Assembly (NCBI RefSeq): GCF_002259595.1
Contig: NZ_MWWU01000002.1
Span: 806,001-870,000, forward strand
DNA length: 64,000 nucleotides
Direction: 5' to 3'
Source: Aeriscardovia aeriphila
GTDB lineage: Bacteria > Actinomycetota > Actinomycetes > Actinomycetales > Bifidobacteriaceae
Below the pieces are notes generated by a model, which saw only the letters and a list, made by a program, of their open reading frames with translations, made no database searches and had not been told where the DNA came from. Position numbers and translations under genes: made by a program. This document shows positions 52,926 through 60,968 of the stretch, in pieces (within the stretch, counting starts at the first letter, position 1; the number at the start of each line of letters is the position of its first letter).

Positions 52926-54281
52926 TTACTGTGCGTCCTTACCCACATACCGAGCTGACTGTTGTTCCATAAACGTCGACGTTTCAAAAACATCATGATG
53001 CAAGCGCAAAGCTGAATTATCCGTCAAGCTTGCCACCTGGTCGATTGCCACGCGCAACCGCTCCCCATCGTTGTTCGCCTGCGCCCAGTCTTCCGCAAAC
53101 TCGGGTTCCAGGAAGGGCGACGGCTTCTCCCCTTTTTCCATGAGAAGCGAGACGAGGTCTTGAATGACTTGCAGCTGGTAGCGATGGTAGTAGAGCTCTT
53201 CGCGCGGCTGCATGACGTAGTGCACTGCGATGCCTTTCATCGCAATAATCTCGTACTCCGTCTCTTCAGGGATGACGAGGCTCGCCGAATAGCGCGTCAG
53301 AGGGTCGTTACCGTAGGTGTCGCGCGTCGCCTGCTCTACGCTCGAGCAGAACCGGCCAATAAGGCTGCTGGTCAGGTTTTTAAGCGCGGCCAGAGAGCGC
53401 CTGGCTGCCCGATAATCCAGCGCGTCTTGCCACGCTTCGAGGCGTGCTAATCTCAAGTAAGCCTGTGTGAGCTTTTCTGCTTTCCACTTTTTTCCGTACC
53501 AATTTTGGGTGTCCTTGATGATGCGCTCAAGATTATCAACCTGCGCTACGTCTGCCAGCGAGCACAAGTTCATCACCACTGCATCCTCAACGTCATGCAC
53601 GCTGTAGGCGATGTCGTCGGCGAGATCCATGACTTGGCCTTCCATCGGCTTGACCACATGGCTTGGCATACTTGCCGGAGCCCCGAGCCTGAGCCAGCGG
53701 AAAGCTTCTTCATCATCGGGGTAGATGCAGAATTTGAGCGATCGAGCATCGGTGGAAAACTCAGGAGCTTGAGCATACGTCCACGGGTATTTCACCGTCG
53801 CGTCGAGGGCTGCGCGCGTGAGGTTCACTCCAGCTGACCTGCCATCAGGGAAGAAAACTTTGGGCTCGAGGCGCGTGACGATGCGGAAAGTTTGAGCATT
53901 GCCTTCGAAACCACCAATGGCGGTGGCAATCTGGGCAAGGGCTTTCTCTCCGTTGTGGCCGAACGGAGGGTGGCCCAGGTCGTGAGCTAAGCAGGCACAG
54001 TCCACCACGTCCGGGTCGAGGCCGAGGGCTTCGCCGATTTGACGGCCAATTTGTGCAACTTCCAACGAGTGAGTAAGGCGGGTGCGAACGAAGTCGTCGG
54101 TGCCAGCGGTTTGAATCTGTGTTTTGGCGCCGAGCCTGCGCAGTGCGGAGGAATGTATGAGGCGTGCCCGGTCACGTTCAAACTCGGTGCGCTCTTGCGA
54201 TTTCGCCGATTCGGGCGCCCAACGCTGCTCGTCCGTGTCAGAGTATCCCTCGAAACGGATTCGGTCAGCTGCTGTTGGCAT
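52926..54281 (-). CDS. dgt: dGTPase-like HD-domain nucleotidohydrolase
   Basis: 451 aa. HD motifs: RLTHSLEVAQIGRQI, then CLAHDLGHPPFGHNGE (HD pair), and DDIAYSVHDVEDA. The dgt/deoxyguanosinetriphosphate-triphosphohydrolase family trims dNTP pools to deoxynucleoside plus triphosphate. The dgt-dnaG pair is conserved in actinobacteria. The ATG at 54281 (MPTAADRIRFEG) follows AGGAGC. The longer frame runs into a G9 tract and is rejected. A 9-mer dispersed word lies at 53530-53538 (VDNLER). Confidence 0.92.
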   Translation of the reverse strand: MPTAADRIRFEGYSDTDEQRWAPESAKSQERTEFERDRARLIHSSALRRLGAKTQIQTAGTDDFVRTRLTHSLEVAQIGRQIGEALGLDPDVVDCACLAHDLGHPPFGHNGEKALAQIATAIGGFEGNAQTFRIVTRLEPKVFFPDGRSAGVNLTRAALDATVKYPWTYAQAPEFSTDARSLKFCIYPDDEEAFRWLRLGAPASMPSHVVKPMEGQVMDLADDIAYSVHDVEDAVVMNLCSLADVAQVDNLERIIKDTQNWYGKKWKAEKLTQAYLRLARLEAWQDALDYRAARRSLAALKNLTSSLIGRFCSSVEQATRDTYGNDPLTRYSASLVIPEETEYEIIAMKGIAVHYVMQPREELYYHRYQLQVIQDLVSLLMEKGEKPSPFLEPEFAEDWAQANNDGERLRVAIDQVASLTDNSALRLHHDVFETSTFMEQQSARYVGKDAQ

Positions 54282-54327
54282 AGCTCCTCCTTTCACGCTG
54301 TAAGACGCTCGCACGGTTGAACACCTG

Positions 54328-54344
54328 CCCCCCCCCAAAAAAAA
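54328..54344. repeat. Adjacent homopolymers C9 and A8
   Basis: Nine C (54328-54336) are followed by eight A (54337-54344). On the minus strand this reads T8G9, 47 bp upstream of the dgt ATG, inside its 5' leader and directly after the alr terminator stem. Confidence 0.9.
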
Positions 54345-54393
54345 CGAGGCGGGCGTGTGTTCAGCATGCACATCATGCTCGTGTGAACGCCTC
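54337..54393 (-). terminator. Terminator after alr
   Basis: On the minus strand GAGGCG (54393-54388) pairs with CGCCTC (54351-54346), with an inner AGCATG/CATGCT stem, then T8. The long imperfect hairpin is followed at once by G9. Confidence 0.65.
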
Positions 54394-54481
54394 TTCTATT
54401 CTCTCGCAAAAAATCGATTCGAACAGATTTTCTGTTGCGTCGTGGAAAAGCTCAGCAAACCATACTGTTTACTGCGTTTCG

Positions 54482-56008
54482 TCATTTGCCCAGAGCGATA
54501 CCGGCGTGTTCGAGCATCGCAAGGTCAGCGTCGGTCAGCACTTCACGCGCATTCTCGTAGATGCGTGGGAAGCGCGAGCCCAATCGTGTCAAAATCTCGT
54601 AGGTGATGGTGTTCGCACTTGCTGCCCATTCCTCGAGGTTGGGTTCACCATACTCGCTGCCGCGGCCAGGGCCAAAGAGCAGGACGGTATCGCCTTCGCG
54701 AATCTGGGAAATGAGGGACTGATAATCTGAAGCGCTTAATTCAACCAGATTGCCAGAATGATCGCGAATTTCCACCGTTTCCGCAGACAAGGCGAGCATA
54801 AATTGGTCCATGCACACCCTACCGGCAACATGGGCGATGACACCGGCCTCACTACCATTGCGCAGACGCACAGTTCCTAGCAAAACAGGGCCACCTTGAT
54901 GCTCGGTGTGCTGCCAGCCTCGCTCGTTGAAGCCGGAGGCAGAACGAGGAATGCCGTCGGAGTAGCCTACCGGAACAATGGCCAATAATGACTCATGCTG
55001 TGTGATATAGGTACGCCCGTAGCCAATCGCATGGTTGGCCGGAAGCGTGCGGACCGTCGCCAGCTGAGCTTGCAGGCGAAGAGCAGGCTTCAAGCCATAA
55101 GCCAAGCCCAAACCCATTGCAGGGTCGGCACTATAACCATAAATTCCAATGCCGGGGCGGACCATGTCCAAGCTAATCTCGGGGCGTGTCAAACTGGCCG
55201 CAGTGTTCGCCAAGTGACGCACGGAAGGGGTAAGCCCCACCTGATCCAGCTGCTCGCTGAACCATTGATACGTGTTAATCTGCTCATCAGTCGAGGCGAC
55301 GGAGAGCGGGTCATCAGGCGCATCAGCGACGGCAAGGTGGCTAAACTGGCCGACCAGCAGCAACGGCTTATCAGCAACCTCATCAGCAGGGTCGGTGGAC
55401 GCAAGCTTTTTCAACAGGTCAAGCGCTTCAGGCAAGGCTTGTGGGGTGAAACCATTGCGCCCAAAACCGGTGTCGCACGCCACGTGAATGCGCACACGCT
55501 GGCCAATCTCATGAGCAAGCTGGGCAAGCTGGCGAATTTGAGAGAGCGTACTGACCGAAAAATCAATGTCGGCACGGGCAATAGCGGCAAGGTCTTCCGT
55601 AGCCGTCCACATCCAGGTGATCATATGCGCACGGTCGGCGCCAATACCCGCCTCACGCAAAATGAGGAGATCATGCGGCTGAGCAGCTCCGAACCAGGTT
55701 GACCCGCCGGCAAGAGCGGCAAGAGCTGTAGGCAGGAAGCCGTGACCGTAACCGTTGGCTTTGATCACTGTGAGAACTTGCGCATTATTGTTGCGCTCGC
55801 GCAGGCTGCGCACGTTGTCGCGGATGGCAGCGAGGTCAACAATGATCTGTGCTGGGTAGCGTGTGGTGGCCTGCGGGTAAGGGTTGTCAACAGGGCTAAA
55901 ATCGAGTGCGCGCTCACCATGGAAGGTGTGAGAAAGATTATCAGAGTGCATTTCCTCGTGCATGAAACTATCTGTGTCGCCCGAATCCTGAGCTTGCTGT
56001 GTACGCAT
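54482..56008 (-). CDS. alr: Alanine racemase
   Basis: A PLP enzyme that makes D-Ala for peptidoglycan. The Schiff-base Lys is in VIKANGYGHG, with RPGIGIYGY and the catalytic Tyr in AIGYGRTY region; VGYSDGIPR and GRVCMDQ follow. 508 aa is long (usual about 370): an N-terminal extension of about 50 residues and an acidic C-terminal region are added. The ATG at 56008 follows TAGGAGG. Dispersed words at 55935-55944 (HSDNLS, in the extension) and 54719-54728 (SDYQSL). It is divergent from the gntK-coaX fusion. Confidence 0.93.
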   Translation of the reverse strand: MRTQQAQDSGDTDSFMHEEMHSDNLSHTFHGERALDFSPVDNPYPQATTRYPAQIIVDLAAIRDNVRSLRERNNNAQVLTVIKANGYGHGFLPTALAALAGGSTWFGAAQPHDLLILREAGIGADRAHMITWMWTATEDLAAIARADIDFSVSTLSQIRQLAQLAHEIGQRVRIHVACDTGFGRNGFTPQALPEALDLLKKLASTDPADEVADKPLLLVGQFSHLAVADAPDDPLSVASTDEQINTYQWFSEQLDQVGLTPSVRHLANTAASLTRPEISLDMVRPGIGIYGYSADPAMGLGLAYGLKPALRLQAQLATVRTLPANHAIGYGRTYITQHESLLAIVPVGYSDGIPRSASGFNERGWQHTEHQGGPVLLGTVRLRNGSEAGVIAHVAGRVCMDQFMLALSAETVEIRDHSGNLVELSASDYQSLISQIREGDTVLLFGPGRGSEYGEPNLEEWAASANTITYEILTRLGSRFPRIYENAREVLTDADLAMLEHAGIALGK

Positions 56009-56199
56009 GCCTCCTATTGTGCCTCGAGGTGAGGTTGTGCCACGCGAAACAGCAGACTCGCCTGCTCTGGCTTTCACATTTTATTCAGCTTTGGGCAAGC
56101 GTTATCAGTCTTCCACCACAAACGCTCATTAATACGCATACCACTGTTTTTCGGCTACGATCGAGTAAGACAACGAATCGCAGCCTCGGGAGGTTGAGT

Positions 56200-57834
56200 A
56201 TGACCACGCGCACCGAACAGCGCACCACCTCGGAACAGCGCAGCTCACAACAGCACGACTCTGAGCACACTAACTCCAGTCACCGTAACACCCACCACGC
56301 CACCGAGCGCTACGCCGAGCACTATTCCCCCTCTCGTCCGCACCGCCGCCCGCGGATGAAGCGCGCACCCCACCGTATTCTGCGCTCTTGGGAACACGAA
56401 CCCCTCCAAATCGTCGTCATGGGAGTTTCCGGCTCCGGCAAATCTCACACTGCGCGCAACTTGGCCGAACAGTTGGGTTTTGAGTTCGTCGAAGGCGATG
56501 AGCTGCACCCTCAAGCCAATATTGAGAAAATGGCGTCTGGCACTCCCCTCACTGACGAGGACCGGTGGCCGTGGCTCGACTCGATGAACCACATCATGCA
56601 AGAAAACGCAGAGAAGGGTGTAGGAACTGTCATTTCCTGTTCTGCGTTGAAGAAGGCCTATCGTCGTCGCTTGGAAAACAATATGTTTGATGGCGAGGTC
56701 GTTTTCATCCAGCTTGCCGCCCCGCGCGAAGTTGTGGCTTACCGCATGTCTCGCCGTCACGGTCACTTCATGCCCGCTGAGCTTCTTGATTCTCAGTACG
56801 ACACTCTCGAGCCTCTCGAAGCGCAGGAGAACGGTTTCGCTGTTCAGGTGACTTTGCCTCCTCGTCGTGTGCAAGAGTCGATTCGCACGCGTTTGGAGTT
56901 GGGTGTTGATTCCGATGGTTTCGCCGATTACACGCAAGACGAGCAAGATTGCGTATTCCTCACGCTCGATATCGGTAACACCACGGTGGAAGCCTCGCTG
57001 GTGCGCGATGGCGATGTCTTCTACCGCGACCGCTTGGACACTGCTGACCTTCTGGCCGCCGAGGAGAACCACACGTCAATTCGTGAGTTGAGCGCCTTCA
57101 TGAAGGATGTGGTGGCTGGTACTCCGATTTATGCGACGGTGATTTCCTCGGTCGTTCCTCGCTTGAGCTTGTCTGCTCTGCGCGCGAGCCAGTATATTCC
57201 CGCTCATTTGGCCACGCCTGTCGTTGTGGACCCTGAGCTTTCCCGAGTGTATGGCGTGAACATTCCTGTTGATCCGCGCCCGATCGGCCATGATCTTCTC
57301 GCCGATTGTGTTGCTGCTGTTCCGCAGTCGAAGAAGCAGCCGGTGATCATTGTCGATATGGGAACCGCGACAAAGTTTTTGGTACTCGTTGACGGCGTTT
57401 TCGTCGGCGCAAGTATCGCTCCTGGCATGCGCATGATGGCCGACTCTCTGACCGCCGGCACAGCGCAGCTCCCCCAGATTTCCTTGGACGAGCCTTCTGC
57501 TGCTATCAGTTATGACACGGAAAGTTGCATGTGTTCCGGCGTCTATTTTGGCGCTGTAGGAGCAATTCGCGAGACGGTTGCTCGCATCAGCGACGAGCTG
57601 GCAAGCCCCGATTTTGCGCGCACCTTTACTCAGAATTTCCCCGAAGTGACGCTGAACTCAGAAGTCCTGGCCAAAGCTCCACTCGTGGTGGGTTGCGGTG
57701 GCTACCACCATCGAGTGGAGAACTTTAAGCTTTTCGGCACCACCACCTCAACTCTGGTTCACCAGGGCCTCGAGACTATCGGCGTGTCAACACTCACTTG
57801 GCTGTACTGCTCAACGCCTTCTGAAAATCACTAA
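56200..57834 (+). CDS. Gluconokinase / type III pantothenate kinase fusion
   Basis: 544 aa. Residues 1-66 are His/Ser/Arg-rich and disordered. Residues 69-232 are a GntK-type gluconokinase: Walker A GVSGSGKS (75-82), VEGDELHPQANIEKM, CSALKKAYR, and LDSQYDTLEPLE. Residues 253 to about 535 are CoaX: phosphate loop LDIGNTT (256-262), RPIGHDLLADCVAA, VDMGTATKF, and APGMRMMADSLTAGTAQLP. The short linker has no stop. Gluconate is phosphorylated for the pentose pathway; pantothenate is phosphorylated for CoA. The fusion looks unusual. The ATG at 56200 follows GGGAGG. Its 3' end overlaps the convergent lipoprotein gene by 41 bp. Confidence 0.88.
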   Translation: MTTRTEQRTTSEQRSSQQHDSEHTNSSHRNTHHATERYAEHYSPSRPHRRPRMKRAPHRILRSWEHEPLQIVVMGVSGSGKSHTARNLAEQLGFEFVEGDELHPQANIEKMASGTPLTDEDRWPWLDSMNHIMQENAEKGVGTVISCSALKKAYRRRLENNMFDGEVVFIQLAAPREVVAYRMSRRHGHFMPAELLDSQYDTLEPLEAQENGFAVQVTLPPRRVQESIRTRLELGVDSDGFADYTQDEQDCVFLTLDIGNTTVEASLVRDGDVFYRDRLDTADLLAAEENHTSIRELSAFMKDVVAGTPIYATVISSVVPRLSLSALRASQYIPAHLATPVVVDPELSRVYGVNIPVDPRPIGHDLLADCVAAVPQSKKQPVIIVDMGTATKFLVLVDGVFVGASIAPGMRMMADSLTAGTAQLPQISLDEPSAAISYDTESCMCSGVYFGAVGAIRETVARISDELASPDFARTFTQNFPEVTLNSEVLAKAPLVVGCGGYHHRVENFKLFGTTTSTLVHQGLETIGVSTLTWLYCSTPSENH

Positions 57835-58762
57835 CCAGAGCACTCATCCACTCCAAGGTCGTGGCGTACTTTTCTGGCCTGGTTTCGGTCAATTCCACAG
57901 TAGGAACGCCCGCCTTCTTCGCTGCTGCGAGCACTTGCTTGGCTGTCGAGTCCAGCTCTTGCTTGTTCACGACGAGAACGTCCACCTTTTTACTGGTTAA
58001 GAGCGTTTCAAAGGAGTGTAAATCTGAAGGTGCCGGCTCAGACTCGTTTTGCACGGCTTGCGCGTAACCTCGAGGCGTGCGGTCCGTCAAGCCCAAGTCG
58101 TGCGCCAAATAGTCGGCAACTGACTCGGTGGCCGCATACGTTAAGCCCTCGGATGTCGTCGAGTTTTTCTCGAGATTATCACGAATAGCAGTAATCTCCT
58201 CTTCGACTTTCTTCTCCTTCTTCAGCCATGCGTTGTAGCGAGAAGAGTAGTCGGCCTTGTGCTTACCGTCGAGCTTGACCAGCTGCTCGTAAACTCCCGA
58301 GGCCAGGGTGCGGCGAGCTTGGGCAGAGAACCACAAATGAGGATTATCACCGTCTTCAGTGCCGTTCTCCTGGGCTGCAGAGACGAGCTTCGCATTACCG
58401 GTCTGAGCGGCGTTCTTAGCCCACGTGTCGTAGCCGGCGCCGTTGAGAACGACGAGCTGAGCCGAGGAGATGCGAGAAACATCTTGGGCTTGAGGCTCAA
58501 AATCATGCGCGTCAACAGAGGGGCTGGAGAGAATAGTTTGAACGTCAGCGTTATCTCCTGCAATCGCTTTTACCACAGAGGACCACTGGTTGACGCTCAC
58601 CACCACGGAGAGCTTGCCCTCACTCGAGGAGGGGGCGAGCGGGCTTGAGCAGCCGACCATGCTCAGCACTGCGGCGAGAACGAATGCGAGCAGCGCGATC
58701 ACACGCGCACGGTTGTGAGTTGCTTGCTTGAGCGTTTCTTTCATCGATTCGTTGCGAGTCAT
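57794..58762 (-). CDS. Zn/Mn-type ABC substrate-binding lipoprotein (ZnuA/TroA family)
   Basis: 322 aa. The lipoprotein signal has lipobox SMVGC (Cys38). Metal-site histidines are in VDAHDFEP and NPHLWF. ESVADYLAHDLGL and the ELTETRPEKY region give further ligands, though the third His of the usual motif is not obvious. It binds zinc or manganese outside the membrane. No ATPase or permease gene is adjacent, so it is an orphan here. GGAAGG lies six bases before the ATG. A 9-mer dispersed word (58173-58181) encodes RDNLEK. Confidence 0.85.
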   Translation of the reverse strand: MTRNESMKETLKQATHNRARVIALLAFVLAAVLSMVGCSSPLAPSSSEGKLSVVVSVNQWSSVVKAIAGDNADVQTILSSPSVDAHDFEPQAQDVSRISSAQLVVLNGAGYDTWAKNAAQTGNAKLVSAAQENGTEDGDNPHLWFSAQARRTLASGVYEQLVKLDGKHKADYSSRYNAWLKKEKKVEEEITAIRDNLEKNSTTSEGLTYAATESVADYLAHDLGLTDRTPRGYAQAVQNESEPAPSDLHSFETLLTSKKVDVLVVNKQELDSTAKQVLAAAKKAGVPTVELTETRPEKYATTLEWMSALVSDFQKALSSTAK

Positions 58763-58964
58763 TACATACCTTCCGGTTTACTTTTCCGTACCAAAACGTT
58801 GCCCTGATCGTAAAACTGTTACTATCGCTGGTGTACTGAGCTGTGCTCGTCGATCAACGGTAGCGAAGGGTTATTCTCACCTGCGCGCTGAAGAGAACCG
58901 ATCAGATTAACGAAGTTCGATGGTCTCGCGCAAGAGGTGACCCTCCACAAGCCCGTATTTTCGC

Positions 58965-59894
58965 TCACAGCTCAATTTGGCTGTGGAACACTCTCTCCTC
59001 CCCTGTCAGCGGATCGGTAAAACGCATGCGTCTGGCCACGAGAGCGAGCGGCGAAGAGAAATCGTCGTAGGCGCGGTCAATCACCGTGGGGTACAGATCA
59101 TCGCCGAGCATCGGGCAGTTCAGTGCATTCATGTGCACGCGCAACTGATGAGTTTTACCCGTGCGCGGCCAGAGTTGGTAAATCGCCATATGCGGATTGC
59201 TCGCGAGTGTCTGCTTCTCGTGTTCACTCAGCTGTTCCTGCGGTTTGACAGCGATCAACGTTGTTGCATTGACAGAGTGCATGCTCACAGAATTGACACC
59301 GTCAGCGCCATCAGAACCACCAACAGCGTCAGCATCCTCACGATCCCCCAGCCCGAGTTCCGCAGCCTGGAAGATACCCACGGTTTTCTCAATATGCGAG
59401 CTGAGTTGCAAACCCCATCTGCGGGCATCCCTAGCATCTTCACCCTCATGAACCGCCACAAACTGGGCTCGATGCATGCCGTCTTCGTTCAACCGCTGAA
59501 CTAGCTGCTCGCCCCGGCGAGGATTGACAAGAGCGCGCGCCAGCTCATCAGATGCCACGCACTCGTACATTTTGTGCACGGCTCGGCTTTCAAAAAGCTT
59601 TTGGTATGCTCCCCGCACGCTCTTGTGCGTGGTCATAACGAGAACTCCGGCAGTCGCTCTATCGAGGCGATGGGCAAGGCTGAGCTCCTCATTTCCCGTT
59701 TTCTCACGCATCTGGATGAGCGCAGTCTGGCGGTACCACATTCCTCTGGGCATGCTGGCCAGGAAATGCGGCTTGTCAACGACCATCAGATTGTCATCGC
59801 AATACAGCTGCTCGCAAGAAAAGGGGATCTGCGGCTCATTCATCACCCAGCGATGCTGCTTGAGTGTGCCATTGCCGATCGTTTTATCGCTCAT
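58965..59894 (-). CDS. RluA-family pseudouridine synthase
   Basis: 309 aa. The catalytic-loop HRLDRATAGVLVM holds the Asp nucleophile; YQLWPRTGKTHQLRVHM and GDDLYP follow. It isomerises uridine in rRNA or tRNA; which site is not readable. There is no S4 domain. A 30-residue Asp/Gly/Ser-rich insertion lies near residue 190. Met18 (MNEPQIPFS) is an alternative start. It lies 6 bp after nnrD on the same strand. Confidence 0.9.
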   Translation of the reverse strand: MSDKTIGNGTLKQHRWVMNEPQIPFSCEQLYCDDNLMVVDKPHFLASMPRGMWYRQTALIQMREKTGNEELSLAHRLDRATAGVLVMTTHKSVRGAYQKLFESRAVHKMYECVASDELARALVNPRRGEQLVQRLNEDGMHRAQFVAVHEGEDARDARRWGLQLSSHIEKTVGIFQAAELGLGDREDADAVGGSDGADGVNSVSMHSVNATTLIAVKPQEQLSEHEKQTLASNPHMAIYQLWPRTGKTHQLRVHMNALNCPMLGDDLYPTVIDRAYDDFSSPLALVARRMRFTDPLTGEERVFHSQIEL

Positions 59895-59900
59895 ACTTAA

Positions 59901-60968
59901 TCATTCTTGCCCACTCACACTCTCCCGCGCTTGCAGGAGCACACCGTAGGCTTGCGCGATATGGTCTACCACCGTGCTTGCGGTCAGCGGTTGGCCCAGC
60001 TGTGCGACATCGTCAAGCTCAGCATCACCTCGCAGCAGCTGCACTGCAGACTCTGGTGTGATCACTCTGCTGGCCAAAGCTCCCGCAACACTATGCAGCA
60101 ACACTGAGGTAGCGCACACAGTAGCGAGGCTGACCTTCCCGTCGCGCAGTTTCGCACTATTGTGCGCAATGAGAGCGCCCAAAATTCCGGCCAGAACGTC
60201 ACCCGTACCCGCACTGGCCAGCCAGGTCGTCGGCGAGCTCAGCTCGTACTGCTCCTCAGGCGCGGCAATATACGTCGTATTGCCTTTCAGCACGACGACG
60301 CACCCCAGATTATCAGCAACATACTGTGCACACTGGCGAGGCTGTTCTTCCACTTGCTGATGAGTCCAGCGCTCCGAGGTGAGCGCTGTCATCACCCGCG
60401 CCATCTCCCCCGTATGTGGAGTAATCACAAAGCGCGGAGCCGAATCTTCAGTGGAAGTTCCAGCCTTTCTCGCCTTCCTCGCTTCGACAAATGCCAACAG
60501 CGCACCCGCATCAACCACAACGTACTCAGACGCAAACTCAGAGGCAGACGCCGAGGCGGAATCAGCGGCGCGAAGCGCGCCAGCCTCAACAACGGCCGAT
60601 GATGAAGCGCACTGATAATCTTGAGCGAAAAGCTGGGAAATAAGGGGAAAGCGAGGTTCAGAAGCATCAAGGCCAGCGAAACCGGAGCCTACAACCCAGC
60701 AAGAAACACGAGATAACACGGAAGTAAGGCTCTCCTCATCGTCAAAAACGAGTTCAGGATGGGAAAGCAAAAGGCAAGCCTGAGCCTGAGCAGGCCCCCA
60801 GAAACGGCAGTAACCAGCGCCAGCCGAGCAGGCAGCTGACGCCGAGAGAATGCCTGCGCCAGGGTAGCGCTCAGAACCAGTCAGGAGAGCCACTACCCCG
60901 CGCGAATATTTCGAATCTGTGCGCAAGGGTACGCTTACGCACGCCTCACGAACAGAGAAAACGGTCAT
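59901..60968 (-). CDS. nnrD: ADP/ATP-dependent NAD(P)H-hydrate dehydratase
   Basis: 355 aa, C-terminal (dehydratase) domain only; the usual N-terminal epimerase NnrE is absent. Seen: ALLTGSERYPGAGILSA near the start, VITPHTGEMARV, VVLKGNTTYIA, and the ATP-site ASAGTGDVLAGILGAL. It repairs hydrated NADH. An Ala/Ser/Glu-rich insertion lies at about 127-170. Two exact dispersed words: 60612-60621 (AQDYQC) and 60307-60316 (ADNLG). It overlaps the glmS stop by 4 bp. Confidence 0.9.
   Translation of the reverse strand: MTVFSVREACVSVPLRTDSKYSRGVVALLTGSERYPGAGILSASAACSAGAGYCRFWGPAQAQACLLLSHPELVFDDEESLTSVLSRVSCWVVGSGFAGLDASEPRFPLISQLFAQDYQCASSSAVVEAGALRAADSASASASEFASEYVVVDAGALLAFVEARKARKAGTSTEDSAPRFVITPHTGEMARVMTALTSERWTHQQVEEQPRQCAQYVADNLGCVVVLKGNTTYIAAPEEQYELSSPTTWLASAGTGDVLAGILGALIAHNSAKLRDGKVSLATVCATSVLLHSVAGALASRVITPESAVQLLRGDAELDDVAQLGQPLTASTVVDHIAQAYGVLLQARESVSGQE

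Noticed and set aside
55999-56199. 67-codon N-terminal extension of the gntK-coaX fusion
   Set aside because: It enters the divergent alr start region. GGGAGG before the ATG at 56200 gives a better start.
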